Positions 17,038 to 26,301 are shown, counted from the stretch's first letter. The stretch: 44,376 nucleotides of DNA from Actinomycetota bacterium (GCA_009704985.1 WLDE01000008.1:1-44376), one strand, 5' to 3'. The notes: generated by a model not told the origin, from the letters alone. Made by a program: numbers and translations.

Positions 17038-17874
17038 ATGTCACTCCAGCACTTCCCCCCGAACGCCGCTCCCGCCGACGTCGCCGCTGCGATCCGCCGT
17101 GACGGCGCCGCCATCGTCGACCGCGCCGCCGACGGCGAGCTGATCGACCGGATCGTCGCCGAGACCACCCCGTACCTCGATGCCACCGCAGGTGGCTCGG
17201 ACGGTTTCTCCGGCCGGCGCACGCGTCGCACGGGCGCGCTGATCGCCCGGTCGCCCGGCTCGCGCGAGCTCGCCGCGCACCCGATGGTCCTCGGTGTCTG
17301 CGACGAGATCCTCGGCGCCAACGCGTCGAGCTACCAGCTGCACCTCACCCAGATCATCGACATCGGCCCCGGCGAGCCGGCGCAGATGCTGCACCGCGAC
17401 CACTGGGCATGGGACGCGTTCGACTTCCCGCTCGGCTTCGAGGTCGAGATCAGCACGATCTGGGCGGTGCAGGACTTCACCGACCACAACGGGGCCACGC
17501 GGGTGGTGCCCGGCAGCCACCTGTGGGAGGGCGGCCGCACGCCCACCCAGGAGGACACGGTGCCCGCCGAGATGGAGCGCGGGTCGGTGCTCGTCTACAC
17601 CGGCTCGGTGTTCCACGGCGGTGGGGCGAACCGCTCCGACCGGTCGCGCGCCGCGGTGAACATCGACTACTGCCTGGGCTGGCTCCGCCAGGAGGAGAAC
17701 CAGTACCTGTCGTGCCCGCCGGAGGTGGCGCGCGAGCTCCCGGTCGAGCTCGCGAAGCTCATCGGGTACCGCCGTGCGGCGTTCGCGCTCGGGTACTTCG
17801 GCGACACGCAGGACCCGATCGAGGCGCTCCACCCCGAGCTCGGCTCACGCGGGTTCGCGATCGTCGATCGCTGA
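17038..17874 (+). CDS. Phytanoyl-CoA dioxygenase (PhyH) family oxygenase
   Basis: A 2-oxoglutarate/Fe(II)-dependent oxygenase of 278 aa with the double-stranded beta-helix fold. The metal ligands are seen as the H-x-D pair in LHRDHWAWD and the distal His in VFHGGGANRSD. The Arg of the following segment (SRAAVNIDY) is the likely 2-oxoglutarate anchor. An alternative start 16 codons upstream would place the promoter inside the gene, so ATG 17038 is preferred. PhyH proteins hydroxylate varied small molecules. It ends seven bases from the convergent PaaX gene. The substrate is unknown. Confidence 0.88.
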   Translation: MSLQHFPPNAAPADVAAAIRRDGAAIVDRAADGELIDRIVAETTPYLDATAGGSDGFSGRRTRRTGALIARSPGSRELAAHPMVLGVCDEILGANASSYQLHLTQIIDIGPGEPAQMLHRDHWAWDAFDFPLGFEVEISTIWAVQDFTDHNGATRVVPGSHLWEGGRTPTQEDTVPAEMERGSVLVYTGSVFHGGGANRSDRSRAAVNIDYCLGWLRQEENQYLSCPPEVARELPVELAKLIGYRRAAFALGYFGDTQDPIEALHPELGSRGFAIVDR

Positions 17875-17880
17875 CGAGCG

Positions 17881-18792
17881 TCAGTGGTCGTGGAGCTCGT
17901 CGAACAGCCGGTCGAACCGGGAGAACAGCGCCGGGACGCCGGCGGCGGTTCGGGCCCGGGCGATCCGGGCGCTGCAGCGTCGCAGCACGTCGCGTGCGCC
18001 CACGCCGGGCCACCGCGCGGGCAACAGCTCCGGTGGCAGCAGCGGATCGGCCTCGCTGCACCGGCGGAACGCGGCGACGAGCTCGAACCCACGGGCGAGT
18101 TCGTCGAGCGGGTCGCCCACCGCGCGGCTGCGCGCGTCCGGCCCGAACGTCGCGACGAACTCGCGGTAGCCGTCGGCGATCCGGTCGAGCGGCCACAGGT
18201 GCGCAGCCACCGCTGCCGGCTCGGAGCGACCCCCGACCTCGAGCTCCGTCGCTCGGGCGATGGTGACGTGGTCGGCGACGCCCAGCCGGTCGGCCTCGGC
18301 GGCGACCTCCGCGCCGAGTTCGTTGGCGTGCACGTAGAGCCCGCCCGCGAGCGGTGCGGCAGCCATCGCGTGCAGCAGCTCGCGCAGGGCGTTGCGCGCG
18401 GCACGGCGTTCCTCGTCGATGCTGAACGCCACGAGACGCCACCGGCCGTCCCATGGCGCCGCACCCTCGTCCTGCAGGTAGGCGAGCCGGAGCCACCCGC
18501 GCTCGGGCTCGACGAGGGCGGCGTAGCGCTCGGTGGTGCGCAGCACGGCACGCCTGCCGCGGCCCTCCTGCGTGAAGCTCCCGTCGTCGACCAGGCGGGC
18601 GAGCACGAGCCGGATCTGGTGGACCGTGAAGCCGAGTCGTTCGCCCACGGTGTAGAGCTCGTCGGCCACGAGCGTGCCGTCCGGTCGCACCATGCCGGTC
18701 ACGAAGGCCCTCGAGCCGAGATCCGGGTTCGCCGTCATCTGCGCGGTCATCTGCGCGGTCATCTGCGCCTTCGCCTGCACCGTCACCGACAT
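17881..18792 (-). CDS. PaaX-family transcriptional regulator
   Basis: A repressor-type regulator of 303 aa. It has an N-terminal winged helix (about 20-85; GSRAFVTGMV, VADELYTVGERLGFTVHQIRLVL), a central Cas2-like domain with WDGRWRLVAFSIDEERRAARNAL, and a C-terminal helical domain, the layout of PaaX. ATG 18792 is chosen because a GAGGAG site precedes it; the frame extends 24 codons further without conservation. Residues 10-22 are a QMTAQMTA repeat. It is divergent from the gamma-glutamyltransferase gene by 49 bases. PaaX proteins sense aryl-CoA esters; the target here may be that gene or the nearby aromatic genes. Confidence 0.87.
   Translation of the reverse strand: MSVTVQAKAQMTAQMTAQMTANPDLGSRAFVTGMVRPDGTLVADELYTVGERLGFTVHQIRLVLARLVDDGSFTQEGRGRRAVLRTTERYAALVEPERGWLRLAYLQDEGAAPWDGRWRLVAFSIDEERRAARNALRELLHAMAAAPLAGGLYVHANELGAEVAAEADRLGVADHVTIARATELEVGGRSEPAAVAAHLWPLDRIADGYREFVATFGPDARSRAVGDPLDELARGFELVAAFRRCSEADPLLPPELLPARWPGVGARDVLRRCSARIARARTAAGVPALFSRFDRLFDELHDH
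18734..18769 (-). repeat. 12-bp tandem repeat in the paaX-like gene
   Basis: Three copies of GTCATCTGCGCG (the last ends in C) encode the QMTA repeats at the N-terminus of the PaaX-like protein. The count may vary between strains. Confidence 0.8.
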
Positions 18793-18841
18793 CGTCTCCT
18801 CGTCGAGACAGTATCCACCCAGACTCGCGAAGGAGGGCTCC

Positions 18842-20575
18842 ATGCGCAGCCGGCAGATCGTCACACGTGAGGAGGTCGCGGTCCGCGGTGGCGCCGTTGC
18901 CGCGACCCGCTACCACGAGGCCCAGGCGGGCGTGGAGTGCCTGCACGACGGCGGCACGGCGATGGACGCCGCCGTCGCGGCCGCGTTCGTCGCCTGTGTG
19001 ATCGAGCCGTTCAACACCTCGATCGGCGGCTGTGGCTTCCTGCTGGTGCACGACCCGGCCACCGGCCGCCCGTGGTCGGTCGAGTTCCCCACACGTGCAC
19101 CTGTCGCGGCGCGGCCCGACATGTTCCGCGTGCTCGGCGAGGCCCCCGGTAGCTCGCTCGGCACGTGGACGGTGGAGCACGACGCGAACTCGCTCGGGTG
19201 CCTCGCCACCGGTGTGCCGGGCACGGTGGCCGGCCTCGTCGAGGCCCACCGGCGCTTCGGCCGCCTCCCGCTGCACCGTGTGGTGGAACCTGCGGTCCAC
19301 CTCGCGCGGCGCGGGTTCCGCAGTGACGTCGTCTACGACGCGATCGCGGCGGCGTACCGGCCGCTCCTGCGCCGCAACGAGCTGGCTGCGTCGCGGTTGC
19401 TGGTGAACGGCGAGGCGCCGTTGTCGTTGCTCGGCCAGCGATTGCCCCAACCCGAGCTGGCCGATGCCATCGAGCAGATCGGTCGGGACGCCGGCGAGTC
19501 GTTCCACCGTGGCGACATCGCACGCGCCATCGTCGACGACGTGGCGCGCGGCGGCGGTGTGCTGTCGGTCGACGACCTCGCGACCTACCGGCCGATCGTC
19601 GGCGACCCCACCTGGGGGTCGTACCGAGGGAAGCGGGTCGCCACCACCTCGTCGCCCTCGGGTGGGTGGACGGTGCTGCAGGCGTTGCAGATCCTCGACC
19701 GGTTCGACCTCGGCGCGACCGACCGCGACGACCCCGAACGCTGGCACCTGCTGATCGCCGCCCTGCGCCACTCGTTCGCCGACCGGTACGCGTACCTCGG
19801 CGATCGCGATGCTGCAGCGGTGCCGCTCGCCGGGATGCTCGCGGACGCCTACGCCGACGAGCTCGCCGCACTGGTGCGGACCGAACCGACCGGCGCGCTG
19901 CACACCGAGCACCAGCCGTGGACCGCCTTCGCCGACACGCCGCTGCACGACCCGTGGCCGCACGACCCGGGCGACGCACCCGCGGGCTCGGGCACGCCCA
20001 CCGACGGCGGCCGGTTCGGTACGGTGCACGTGAACGCCGCGGACCGCGACGGGATGCTGGTCTCGTGCACCCACACCATCGGCGACGTGTTCGGCTCGAA
20101 GGTGATGGTGGGACCGGGGGTGCTGCTCAACAGCGGCATGCAGTGGTTCTCGCCGCTGCCCGGCGGGCCGAACTCGATCGAGGCGGGCAAGCGGCCGCTC
20201 GCCAACATGGCGCCGGTGCTGGTGTACGACGGCGACCGGCCCGTGCTCGGTGCCGGTGCGCTCGGTGGTCGCCGCATCATCAGCGCCGTCACCCAGGTGG
20301 TCTCGGACGTGATCGACCACCGTCGTTCACCCCAGCAGGCGTGCGAATCGCCGCGGATCGACGCGAGCGAGCGCGTGACGTTCGTGGCGGAGGGCGTCGG
20401 CGACCGGGTGGTCGAGGCGCTCGCCGCCCGCGGCCATCGGGTGGAGGTCGTCCGCGAGGACCACGACCACCTCGGCATCGCGTTCGCCAACGCCTCGGCG
20501 ATCGGCCTCGGCCCCGACGGTCTCATCCGCTGCGGTGTCGACGCCCGCCGCCCGTGCGAGGCGATCGGGTTCTGA
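18842..20575 (+). CDS. Gamma-glutamyltransferase family protein
   Basis: An Ntn-hydrolase proenzyme of 577 aa. The large-subunit signature GGTAMDAAVAAAFVACVIEP and the oxyanion region NTSIGGCGF are present. The self-cleavage and nucleophile site is GTVHVNAAD with Thr394. The usual second Thr of TTH is Val here, while the nucleophile and His are kept. Further down, NSGMQWFSP, a P-G-G-PNS segment and GALGGRR match the small subunit. There is no signal peptide, so it may act in the cytoplasm, unlike secreted glutathione-degrading forms. An AAGGAGG site precedes ATG 18842. It may hydrolyse gamma-glutamyl conjugates or related amides. Confidence 0.9.
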   Translation: MRSRQIVTREEVAVRGGAVAATRYHEAQAGVECLHDGGTAMDAAVAAAFVACVIEPFNTSIGGCGFLLVHDPATGRPWSVEFPTRAPVAARPDMFRVLGEAPGSSLGTWTVEHDANSLGCLATGVPGTVAGLVEAHRRFGRLPLHRVVEPAVHLARRGFRSDVVYDAIAAAYRPLLRRNELAASRLLVNGEAPLSLLGQRLPQPELADAIEQIGRDAGESFHRGDIARAIVDDVARGGGVLSVDDLATYRPIVGDPTWGSYRGKRVATTSSPSGGWTVLQALQILDRFDLGATDRDDPERWHLLIAALRHSFADRYAYLGDRDAAAVPLAGMLADAYADELAALVRTEPTGALHTEHQPWTAFADTPLHDPWPHDPGDAPAGSGTPTDGGRFGTVHVNAADRDGMLVSCTHTIGDVFGSKVMVGPGVLLNSGMQWFSPLPGGPNSIEAGKRPLANMAPVLVYDGDRPVLGAGALGGRRIISAVTQVVSDVIDHRRSPQQACESPRIDASERVTFVAEGVGDRVVEALAARGHRVEVVREDHDHLGIAFANASAIGLGPDGLIRCGVDARRPCEAIGF

Positions 20576-20662
20576 GCCGGAGGCCGGACGTGCGGGATCG
20601 GCCGTCAGCGGCGTGCGCTTGGGTACCCTGACCCGGCGACCCCGGGTGTCGAGAGGATCGGA

Positions 20663-21268
20663 ATGGCGAGAGCGGCGAAGAGCAAGGCGGCGGCGGTGAC
20701 GTCGCGGCGCGACGAGATCATCGAGGTCGCCGCGCAGGTGATCGCGGAGCGGGGCATCAAGGGCGCCACGGTCCGTGACATCGGCCAGGCCGCGGGCATC
20801 CTGTCGGGCAGCCTCTACTACCACTTCGACTCGAAGGAGCAGATCGTCCTCGAGTTGCTCCTGCCGAGCATCGAGGAGCAGTACGAGCGCTCACTCGCCA
20901 TCAGGGCTCAGGCGGTGTCGCCCACCGCTGCGCTCACCGAGCTGATCCGGACCTCCGTGCACGAGACGGCCAAGCACCCGAACCAGGCCGTGATCCTGCG
21001 CAACGAGGCCCGCACCTTCCGCGACGTCGAGGCCCTCGCACCCGTCGCCGAACTCCGTGCGAAGACGGTCGCACTGTACGTCGAGGTGGTCAACGCCGGC
21101 CGGAAGTCGGGGGAGTTCCGCTCCGACATCGACGTCGACATCGTCGTGCGTGCGATGTTCGACGGTCTGCTCGGTGCCGCCCGTTGGTTCACGGGGCCGC
21201 GCCGGCGCAAGCCGGAGCAGGTGGCCGCCGCGCTGGTCGATCTGTACGTGCACAGCCTCCAACCCTGA
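20663..21268 (+). CDS. TetR-family regulator, KstR2-like
   Basis: A TetR repressor of 201 aa. The helix-turn-helix is at about 20-65 (IIEVAAQVIAERGIKGATVRDIGQAAGIL, then SGSLYYHFDSKEQIV). The C-terminal ligand domain, with HPNQAVILRNEARTF and FRSDIDVDIVVRAMFDGLLGAARWF, resembles KstR2-type regulators that sense CoA thioesters. Three palindromes CAAGCA-N2-TGCTTG occur within 7.6 kb downstream, each between divergent promoters of catabolic genes. This gene is the obvious candidate to bind them. It sits immediately upstream of the first of these gene pairs. Confidence 0.9.
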   Translation: MARAAKSKAAAVTSRRDEIIEVAAQVIAERGIKGATVRDIGQAAGILSGSLYYHFDSKEQIVLELLLPSIEEQYERSLAIRAQAVSPTAALTELIRTSVHETAKHPNQAVILRNEARTFRDVEALAPVAELRAKTVALYVEVVNAGRKSGEFRSDIDVDIVVRAMFDGLLGAARWFTGPRRRKPEQVAAALVDLYVHSLQP

Positions 21269-21282
21269 CGGACGTCGGGGCT

Positions 21283-21666
21283 TCAGCGGTCCACATACGC
21301 GAGGAACTCGGCCTGCACCAGCACGCGGCCGGGCAACGACGTCACCTGGATGTGCCGGGCCGGGCGGGAGTCCTCGTCGGGGAAGCGCTCCACCCACAGC
21401 GGCTCGACGACGGTGCGCAGGTCGGACTCGGCGACGAAGAACGTCACCTTCAGCACGTCGTCCCACGACGCCTCGCCCGCGTCGAGGATCGCGCCGATGT
21501 GGCGGAACACGTTGCGCGCCTGGCCCTCGGCGTCGTGGGGCATCGTGCGGGCGTCGACGTCGAAGGGAGCGATCACGCTGGAGGCCAGGAGCGGCCCGAT
21601 GCGGCTGGCGGTGGGGATGGCCGCGGCGTGGCGGTAGCCCTCGGCGTGGATCGAGCGTCGGTTCAT
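21283..21666 (-). CDS. RidA/YjgF family protein (enamine/imine deaminase-like)
   Basis: A protein of 127 aa with the chorismate-mutase-like trimer fold of the Rid family. Typical segments are GPLLASSVIAPFDV, QARNVFRHIGAILDAGEASWDDVLKVTFFV and RPARHIQVTSLPG with the active-site Arg, ending VQAEFLAYVD. Rid proteins hydrolyse reactive enamines and imines; members inside aromatic pathways also act on semialdehyde-derived intermediates. A GAGGGAGGA site precedes the ATG. The gene is divergent from the aldehyde dehydrogenase, with a shared operator at 21712-21725. Confidence 0.88.
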   Translation of the reverse strand: MNRRSIHAEGYRHAAAIPTASRIGPLLASSVIAPFDVDARTMPHDAEGQARNVFRHIGAILDAGEASWDDVLKVTFFVAESDLRTVVEPLWVERFPDEDSRPARHIQVTSLPGRVLVQAEFLAYVDR

Positions 21667-21711
21667 GGCGTCCTCCCTCGCGGCGTCGCCGCAGTCGGTG
21701 CGGATGGTAAC

Positions 21712-21725
21712 CAAGCAACTGCTTG
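21712..21725. promoter_or_regulatory. TetR operator candidate, copy 1
   Basis: CAAGCA-AC-TGCTTG, a 12-bp inverted repeat with a 2-base centre, lies between the divergent RidA and aldehyde dehydrogenase genes. The same palindrome recurs at 26288 and 28264. Confidence 0.75.
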
Positions 21726-21831
21726 CTAAGCGACACCGGGATCCGTACACTCGCCCGTGTTCGCCGGAGGACGCGCACGGAGCGCGATCGTCGACGCCGC
21801 ACGCGCGTCGGCCCGGCGGGGGAGGTCGACA

Positions 21832-23298
21832 GTGGACGGTTCGGAGCGCATCGACATCGGCGGGGTGAGCGTGCCGTGCGGACACCTGATCGGTGGCCGA
21901 CGGGTCGGTTCGCCAGACGGCTACGAGGTGATCACGCCCATCGACGGCTCGCCGCTCGGGCACATCCCCGCGGGCGGACCTGCGGAGGCCGCTGCCGCCG
22001 TCGCCGCCGCCACCGCCACCTTCCCCGCGTGGGCGGCGCTCGGCCCCGACGGCCGCGGCGAGATCCTCGACCGGTTCGCCGACGCGATCGGCGAGCGGAT
22101 GGCCGACTTCCAGCGGGTCGACACCCACGACCACGGCGCCCTCGCCGCCGGTCGGCCGCACCACGGCATGCCACGCACCGCGTGGAACGTGAAGTTCTTC
22201 TCCGACCGGGCTCGCGGGCTGCACCACGACACCATCGACGGTGACGTGGTCGACAACTCGGTGCGCTACGACCCGTCGGGCGTGAGCGCCCTCATCGTGC
22301 CGTGGAACGCGCCGCTCATGCTCGGCACCTGGAAGATCGGGCCGGCACTCGCCGCCGGCAACACCGTCGTCGTGAAGCCGCCGGAGTTCGCGCCGTTCAG
22401 CCTGTCGCTGCTCGGCGAGGTCGCCCAGGAGGCGGGCCTGCCCGACGGCGTGCTCAACGTCCTCCACGGCACCGGCGCCTCGGCGGGCGACGCACTCGTG
22501 CGCGACCCGCGGGTGAGCCGCATCAGCTTCACCGGGTCGCCCGCGACGGCTCGCGTGATCGGCGCCGCAGCCGCGGCGAACCTCACGCCGGTGAGCTTCG
22601 AGCTCGGCGGGAAGTCGCCGTTCGTGATCTGCGCGGACGCCGACCTCGCGTCCGCCGCCCGCACCGTGGCCGTGCAGTTCATGAACGCCGGCCAGGTGTG
22701 CCTGGCGGGCACCCGCCTGCTCGTCGAGGAGTCGATCGTCGACGAGCTGCTGCCGCTCGTGCTCGCCGCCGTCGACGAGCTGGTCGTCGGCGACCCCCGC
22801 CGGCCGGAGACCCGTGTCGGGCCGCTCATCCACCCGAGCCACTTCGCGAAGGTGCAGGGTCTGGTCGAGCGGGCCGTGGCCGACGGCGCTCGAGTGCTCT
22901 GCGGCGGCGGACCGCACCCCGACGGCGGCCTGTACTTCCAGCCGACGATCCTCGCCGACGTCGACCAGCGCTCGGAGATCGTCCAGACCGAGGTGTTCGG
23001 ACCCGTGCTCACGCTGCAGACGTGGCGCACGGAGGACGAGCTGATCTCGCTCGCGAACGACACGATCTACGGGCTCGCCGCCACGCTGTTCTCCGGCGAC
23101 GCCGACCGGGCCGAGCGGATCTCGTCGCAGCTCGTCGCCGGCACCGTCTGGGTCAACTGCTTCTACGTCCGCGATCTGGCGGCACCCTTCGGCGGGAGCC
23201 GCGCCTCGGGCATCGGCCGCGAGGGCGGCACCTGGAGCTTCGACTTCTTCTGCGACGTGAAGAACATCGCCACCCGCCGCGGTACCTTCGCCTCCTGA
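21832..23298 (+). CDS. NAD(P)-dependent aldehyde dehydrogenase (HpaE-like)
   Basis: An aldehyde dehydrogenase of 488 aa oxidising an aldehyde or semialdehyde to the acid. Visible motifs are VPWNAPLM (cofactor), FTGSPATARVIG, FELGGKSPF (catalytic Glu) and FMNAGQVCLAGTR (catalytic Cys), with the distal EVFGPVLTL. GTG 21832 is chosen because a GGGGGAGG site precedes it; another GTG at 21757 follows a TACACT box and would add 25 residues. Neighbouring HpaI-type aldolase and HpaB-type hydroxylase genes suggest a role like 5-carboxymethyl-2-hydroxymuconic semialdehyde dehydrogenase. Specificity is inferred from context. Confidence 0.9.
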   Translation: MDGSERIDIGGVSVPCGHLIGGRRVGSPDGYEVITPIDGSPLGHIPAGGPAEAAAAVAAATATFPAWAALGPDGRGEILDRFADAIGERMADFQRVDTHDHGALAAGRPHHGMPRTAWNVKFFSDRARGLHHDTIDGDVVDNSVRYDPSGVSALIVPWNAPLMLGTWKIGPALAAGNTVVVKPPEFAPFSLSLLGEVAQEAGLPDGVLNVLHGTGASAGDALVRDPRVSRISFTGSPATARVIGAAAAANLTPVSFELGGKSPFVICADADLASAARTVAVQFMNAGQVCLAGTRLLVEESIVDELLPLVLAAVDELVVGDPRRPETRVGPLIHPSHFAKVQGLVERAVADGARVLCGGGPHPDGGLYFQPTILADVDQRSEIVQTEVFGPVLTLQTWRTEDELISLANDTIYGLAATLFSGDADRAERISSQLVAGTVWVNCFYVRDLAAPFGGSRASGIGREGGTWSFDFFCDVKNIATRRGTFAS

Positions 23299-23348
23299 CC
23301 CGCCCCCGACCCGCCCTGACTCGCGCCTGACACGGAGGAGCACGTCCG

Positions 23349-24095
23349 ATGAACCACCAGCTGAAGCTCGCAGCGGCCGACGGGGTCGCACTGGGTGCCT
23401 GGATGTTCCTGCGCGAGCCGGTGCTCGCCGAGGCCGCGTCGAAGGGCGGATACGACTACGTGTGCATCGATCTGCAGCACGGCCTGTGCGGGTTCGAGCA
23501 CATGGACGCACACCTGGCCGCCGTCTGCCTGGGCGGGGCGGCACCGATCGTGCGGGTGCCGTGGAACGAGTCGTGGATGATCGGCCGCGCGCTCGACGCC
23601 GGAGCGCTCGGCGTGATCGTGCCGATGGTGAACTCCGCTGCCGAGGCGGCACGCGCCGTCGCCGCCTGCCGGTACGCGCCGGCGGGGGAGCGCAGCTTCG
23701 GCCCGATCGGCGCGATGGCGCGCCACCAGGGCTACGTCCGCTCGGCCAACGCCGACGTGATGTGCATCGTGATGATCGAGACGGTGCAGGCGGTGGAGCA
23801 GGTGGAGGAGATCGTCGCGGTGCCGGGTGTCGACGCCGTCTACGTCGGGCCGTCGGACCTGTCGCTCACCATGGGGCTCCCGCCGGCGAGCGACCAGCAG
23901 GACCCGGCGTTCCACGCGGCGCTCGCCCGCATCGTCGCCGCGTGCGATCGCCACGGGGTGATCCCGGGCATCCACGCCACGGCTGCCTTGGCCACAGCCC
24001 GACGCGAGGCCGGCTTCCGGATGATCACCGTCGGCTACGACCACGCCCCGGTGATGGCGGCGCTCGCGGCCGACCTCCAGACCGCCCGCGGCTGA
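23349..24095 (+). CDS. HpcH/HpaI-type class II aldolase
   Basis: A (beta/alpha)8 metal-dependent aldolase of 248 aa. Family motifs are YDYVCIDLQHGLCGFEHM, RVPWNESWMIGRALDAGALGV, IVMIETVQAVEQVEEI (metal Glu) and YVGPSDLSLTMGL (metal Asp). These enzymes cleave hydroxy-oxo acids to pyruvate and an aldehyde as the last step of homoprotocatechuate-type pathways. A GGAGGAG site lies ten bases before ATG. It follows the aldehyde dehydrogenase by 50 bases and forms an operon with it under operator 1. Confidence 0.9.
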   Translation: MNHQLKLAAADGVALGAWMFLREPVLAEAASKGGYDYVCIDLQHGLCGFEHMDAHLAAVCLGGAAPIVRVPWNESWMIGRALDAGALGVIVPMVNSAAEAARAVAACRYAPAGERSFGPIGAMARHQGYVRSANADVMCIVMIETVQAVEQVEEIVAVPGVDAVYVGPSDLSLTMGLPPASDQQDPAFHAALARIVAACDRHGVIPGIHATAALATARREAGFRMITVGYDHAPVMAALAADLQTARG

Positions 24096-24129
24096 GCCGA
24101 CCCGTCGTCGGGCGTCCGGCCCGCGACCG

Positions 24130-25608
24130 TCAGGCCCGCGACCGCGAGCGGGCGTCGCGCAGGAGCTTCTCGATGAGCTCGTCGCCCCGCTGCCGTGCCG
24201 CGGCCGAGTGGGCCCGCTGTGACAGCATCCGGTTCGAACGTGACGACTGCAGGTAGTTGCGCTCGTAGAGCTCGCCGCGGCTGCCGACGAGCGATCCGCA
24301 GAAGTCCCACGCCACGCGGTAGAGCACGCTGCGGTCCTCGGCCGAGATCCCGTTCGCACCCGGCATGAACTCGTCGATGAGGCCGCGCAGGCGGGTGTCG
24401 GCGAGCTGGTGCTGGCTCGCGGTGGCGAGCAGGTTGTGGCTGCCGATCGTCTTCAGGATCTCGTTGGTGCGCGTGAACCACTCGGGGAGCAGCGAGCGCA
24501 GCGGATGGAGCGCGCGGCCCTCGCAGTACACGGCACCGCTGTCCCAGACGACGCAGTTGTCGACCGCACAGGTGAGCGTGGTGCGGGTCATCTCCACGTA
24601 CCCGAGCAGCTCGCCGAGCAGCTCCATCGTGCGCTCGGACGTGTCGTTCACGGCCTCGGCCATGCGGCAGGCGAGGCCGTAGGCGAACTCGAGTTTCACC
24701 AGCGCCCGCGCCGTGGTCTGCTGCATGATGTTCGGCCACCAGGGGCCCTTGCTCATCACCTGGTTGTAGACCTCGACGTTGCCGTCGATCCAGACGTCGC
24801 GCTTGGGGATCTCGACGTCGTCGAAGATGCAGTACGCGTCCTGCTCGTCGAAGCGCGTCGAGAACGGCGCGTCGAGCGGATCGAGATCGGTGCGCAGGCC
24901 GCTGTCGCGGCACAGGAACACCAGCCCTGGCGCGTCCATCGGCACGGTGAACGAGAGCGCGTACTCGGCCGGGGCGTCGGGCGGCAGCGGCGCGCCGGGG
25001 TAGACGGTCTGCCCGTCCGCGTACGGCGCGAGCGTGGCGAGCAGCCGGGCGCCGCGGACGATGATCGAGTCGCTCGTCTCACCCACCTTGTGCAGCGGCA
25101 CCGGGTTGCCCCGGTACTCGCGATCGCGGACCTTGTCGATCGTCGGGTGGACGATGGTGTGGGTGAGCGACAGGTCGTCACGGCGGAGCCGCTTCTGGAA
25201 GGCGACCAGGCTGGCGTAGCCCTCCTCGTTCGAGCCGTCCGCGCCCGCCCATCGGGGGCGATCGTCGGCGAAGCCGGCGAAGGTGACGTTCATGTAGTCC
25301 GGCGTGCGTCCCATGACGCCCATGCTCATCTCGGCGATCGTCCGCAGGCCGTGGCCGCGGCGGACGAGGTCGTCCTTGCTCCGCGGCTGCAGGTGGCTGA
25401 TGTTGATCGGCTCACCGGTCTCCGGGTCGTCGATCAGCAGCGTGTCGGGCTGCTCGAACTGGAGGTCGTAGTAGCGGGCGATCGCCTCGGCGCCGCCGCG
25501 CAGCTGCGGGTGGTCGACGACGTCGTCGACCCGTTCGTTGCCCAACCAGATCTCGCGGTTGGTGCTGCGCAGGCCCTTCAGGTAGGCCTCTCCGGTGCGT
25601 GCTCCCAT
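24130..25608 (-). CDS. 4-hydroxyphenylacetate 3-hydroxylase (HpaB) family flavin monooxygenase
   Basis: A large-component FADH2-dependent hydroxylase of 492 aa. HpaB family features include SKDDLVRRGHGLRTIAEMS, MGRTPDYMNV, THTIVHPTIDK and DNLEV-like VEVYNQVMSKGP. The C-terminal helical part has RVAWDFCGSLVGSRGELYERNYLQ. These enzymes ortho-hydroxylate phenols to catechols and need a separate flavin reductase, which is not in the window. A GGAGGA site precedes the ATG. It is downstream of the VOC gene in the same direction (54-base gap). The native phenolic substrate is unknown. Confidence 0.9.
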   Translation of the reverse strand: MGARTGEAYLKGLRSTNREIWLGNERVDDVVDHPQLRGGAEAIARYYDLQFEQPDTLLIDDPETGEPINISHLQPRSKDDLVRRGHGLRTIAEMSMGVMGRTPDYMNVTFAGFADDRPRWAGADGSNEEGYASLVAFQKRLRRDDLSLTHTIVHPTIDKVRDREYRGNPVPLHKVGETSDSIIVRGARLLATLAPYADGQTVYPGAPLPPDAPAEYALSFTVPMDAPGLVFLCRDSGLRTDLDPLDAPFSTRFDEQDAYCIFDDVEIPKRDVWIDGNVEVYNQVMSKGPWWPNIMQQTTARALVKLEFAYGLACRMAEAVNDTSERTMELLGELLGYVEMTRTTLTCAVDNCVVWDSGAVYCEGRALHPLRSLLPEWFTRTNEILKTIGSHNLLATASQHQLADTRLRGLIDEFMPGANGISAEDRSVLYRVAWDFCGSLVGSRGELYERNYLQSSRSNRMLSQRAHSAAARQRGDELIEKLLRDARSRSRA

Positions 25609-25662
25609 GGTTCGTCCTCCGTCGCGTGCGTCTGGTCGTGGGGTGTCGGTGTGGCGGATCGC

Positions 25663-26211
25663 TCAGCTGCGGCCGAACACCGGGTAGTCGGTGTCGTCCT
25701 GCAGGGCCTCGTCGCCCTCGCGGGGCAGGTTCTCGAAGTAGCTCAGCGCTGCGTCGACGTCGCCCTCCCACACCTCGGAGGGCAGGTCGTACAGCACCTC
25801 GATGCCGTTGCCGTCCGGGTCGGCGATGTACACGCTGTGGGTCATGCCGTGGTTGCCGCGGACGAGGAACTCCACGCCCTTCGCCTGCAGGTGGGCGATC
25901 TGGGCGAGCCACGCCTCGCGGGTGCCGTAGGCGAGCGCGATGTGGACGATGCCCTCGCGCTCGGGGAACATCTTCCAGCGCACGACCTCGCGGGCCGTGC
26001 TGGGATCGCGCATCTGCACCAGCGCGATGTCGTGGTGGTGGTCGCCGCTCCCGCGGTAGAACCGCATGTCGATGCCACTGCCCTCGGGCACGCGGAGCTG
26101 GCCGCACTGCTCGAAGCCGAGCATCTCGGTGTAGAAGTGGTGTGAGACCGCGATGTCCCGCACGTTGAGCACGAGGTGCGACACCGACGGTGTGGACGGC
26201 TTGGTCGACAT
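25663..26211 (-). CDS. VOC-superfamily extradiol dioxygenase-like protein
   Basis: A protein of 182 aa built of two beta-alpha-beta3 modules. It starts with VSHLVLNVRDIAVSHHFYTEMLG. Candidate metal ligands are His12, His90 (GIVHIALAYG) and Glu138 (DPDGNGIEVL), the 2-His-1-Glu set of extradiol ring-cleavage dioxygenases. His125 in MTHSVYIADPDG is also typical. It would open the catechol made by the HpaB-type enzyme encoded just downstream. Small VOC proteins can also be isomerases or resistance proteins, so ring cleavage is inferred from context. It shares operator 2 with the divergent RraA-like gene. Confidence 0.85.
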   Translation of the reverse strand: MSTKPSTPSVSHLVLNVRDIAVSHHFYTEMLGFEQCGQLRVPEGSGIDMRFYRGSGDHHHDIALVQMRDPSTAREVVRWKMFPEREGIVHIALAYGTREAWLAQIAHLQAKGVEFLVRGNHGMTHSVYIADPDGNGIEVLYDLPSEVWEGDVDAALSYFENLPREGDEALQDDTDYPVFGRS

Positions 26212-26287
26212 GTTCTCTCCCGGTCCGGTGCATCGCCCCCTGCGACGACACGACGGTCAGCATGACACCGCACGCCGACCATTGCAA

Positions 26288-26301
26288 CAAGCACTTGCTT
26301 G
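26288..26301. promoter_or_regulatory. TetR operator candidate, copy 2
   Basis: CAAGCA-CT-TGCTTG lies between the divergent VOC and RraA-like genes. Shifted by two bases, this copy also fits the published KstR2 pattern AnCAAGnnCTTGnT. Confidence 0.75.

Noticed and set aside
20021..20040. Dead gamma-glutamyltransferase because TTH is TVH
   Set aside because: The nucleophilic Thr is the first residue and is kept; only the second Thr is changed, so activity cannot be excluded.
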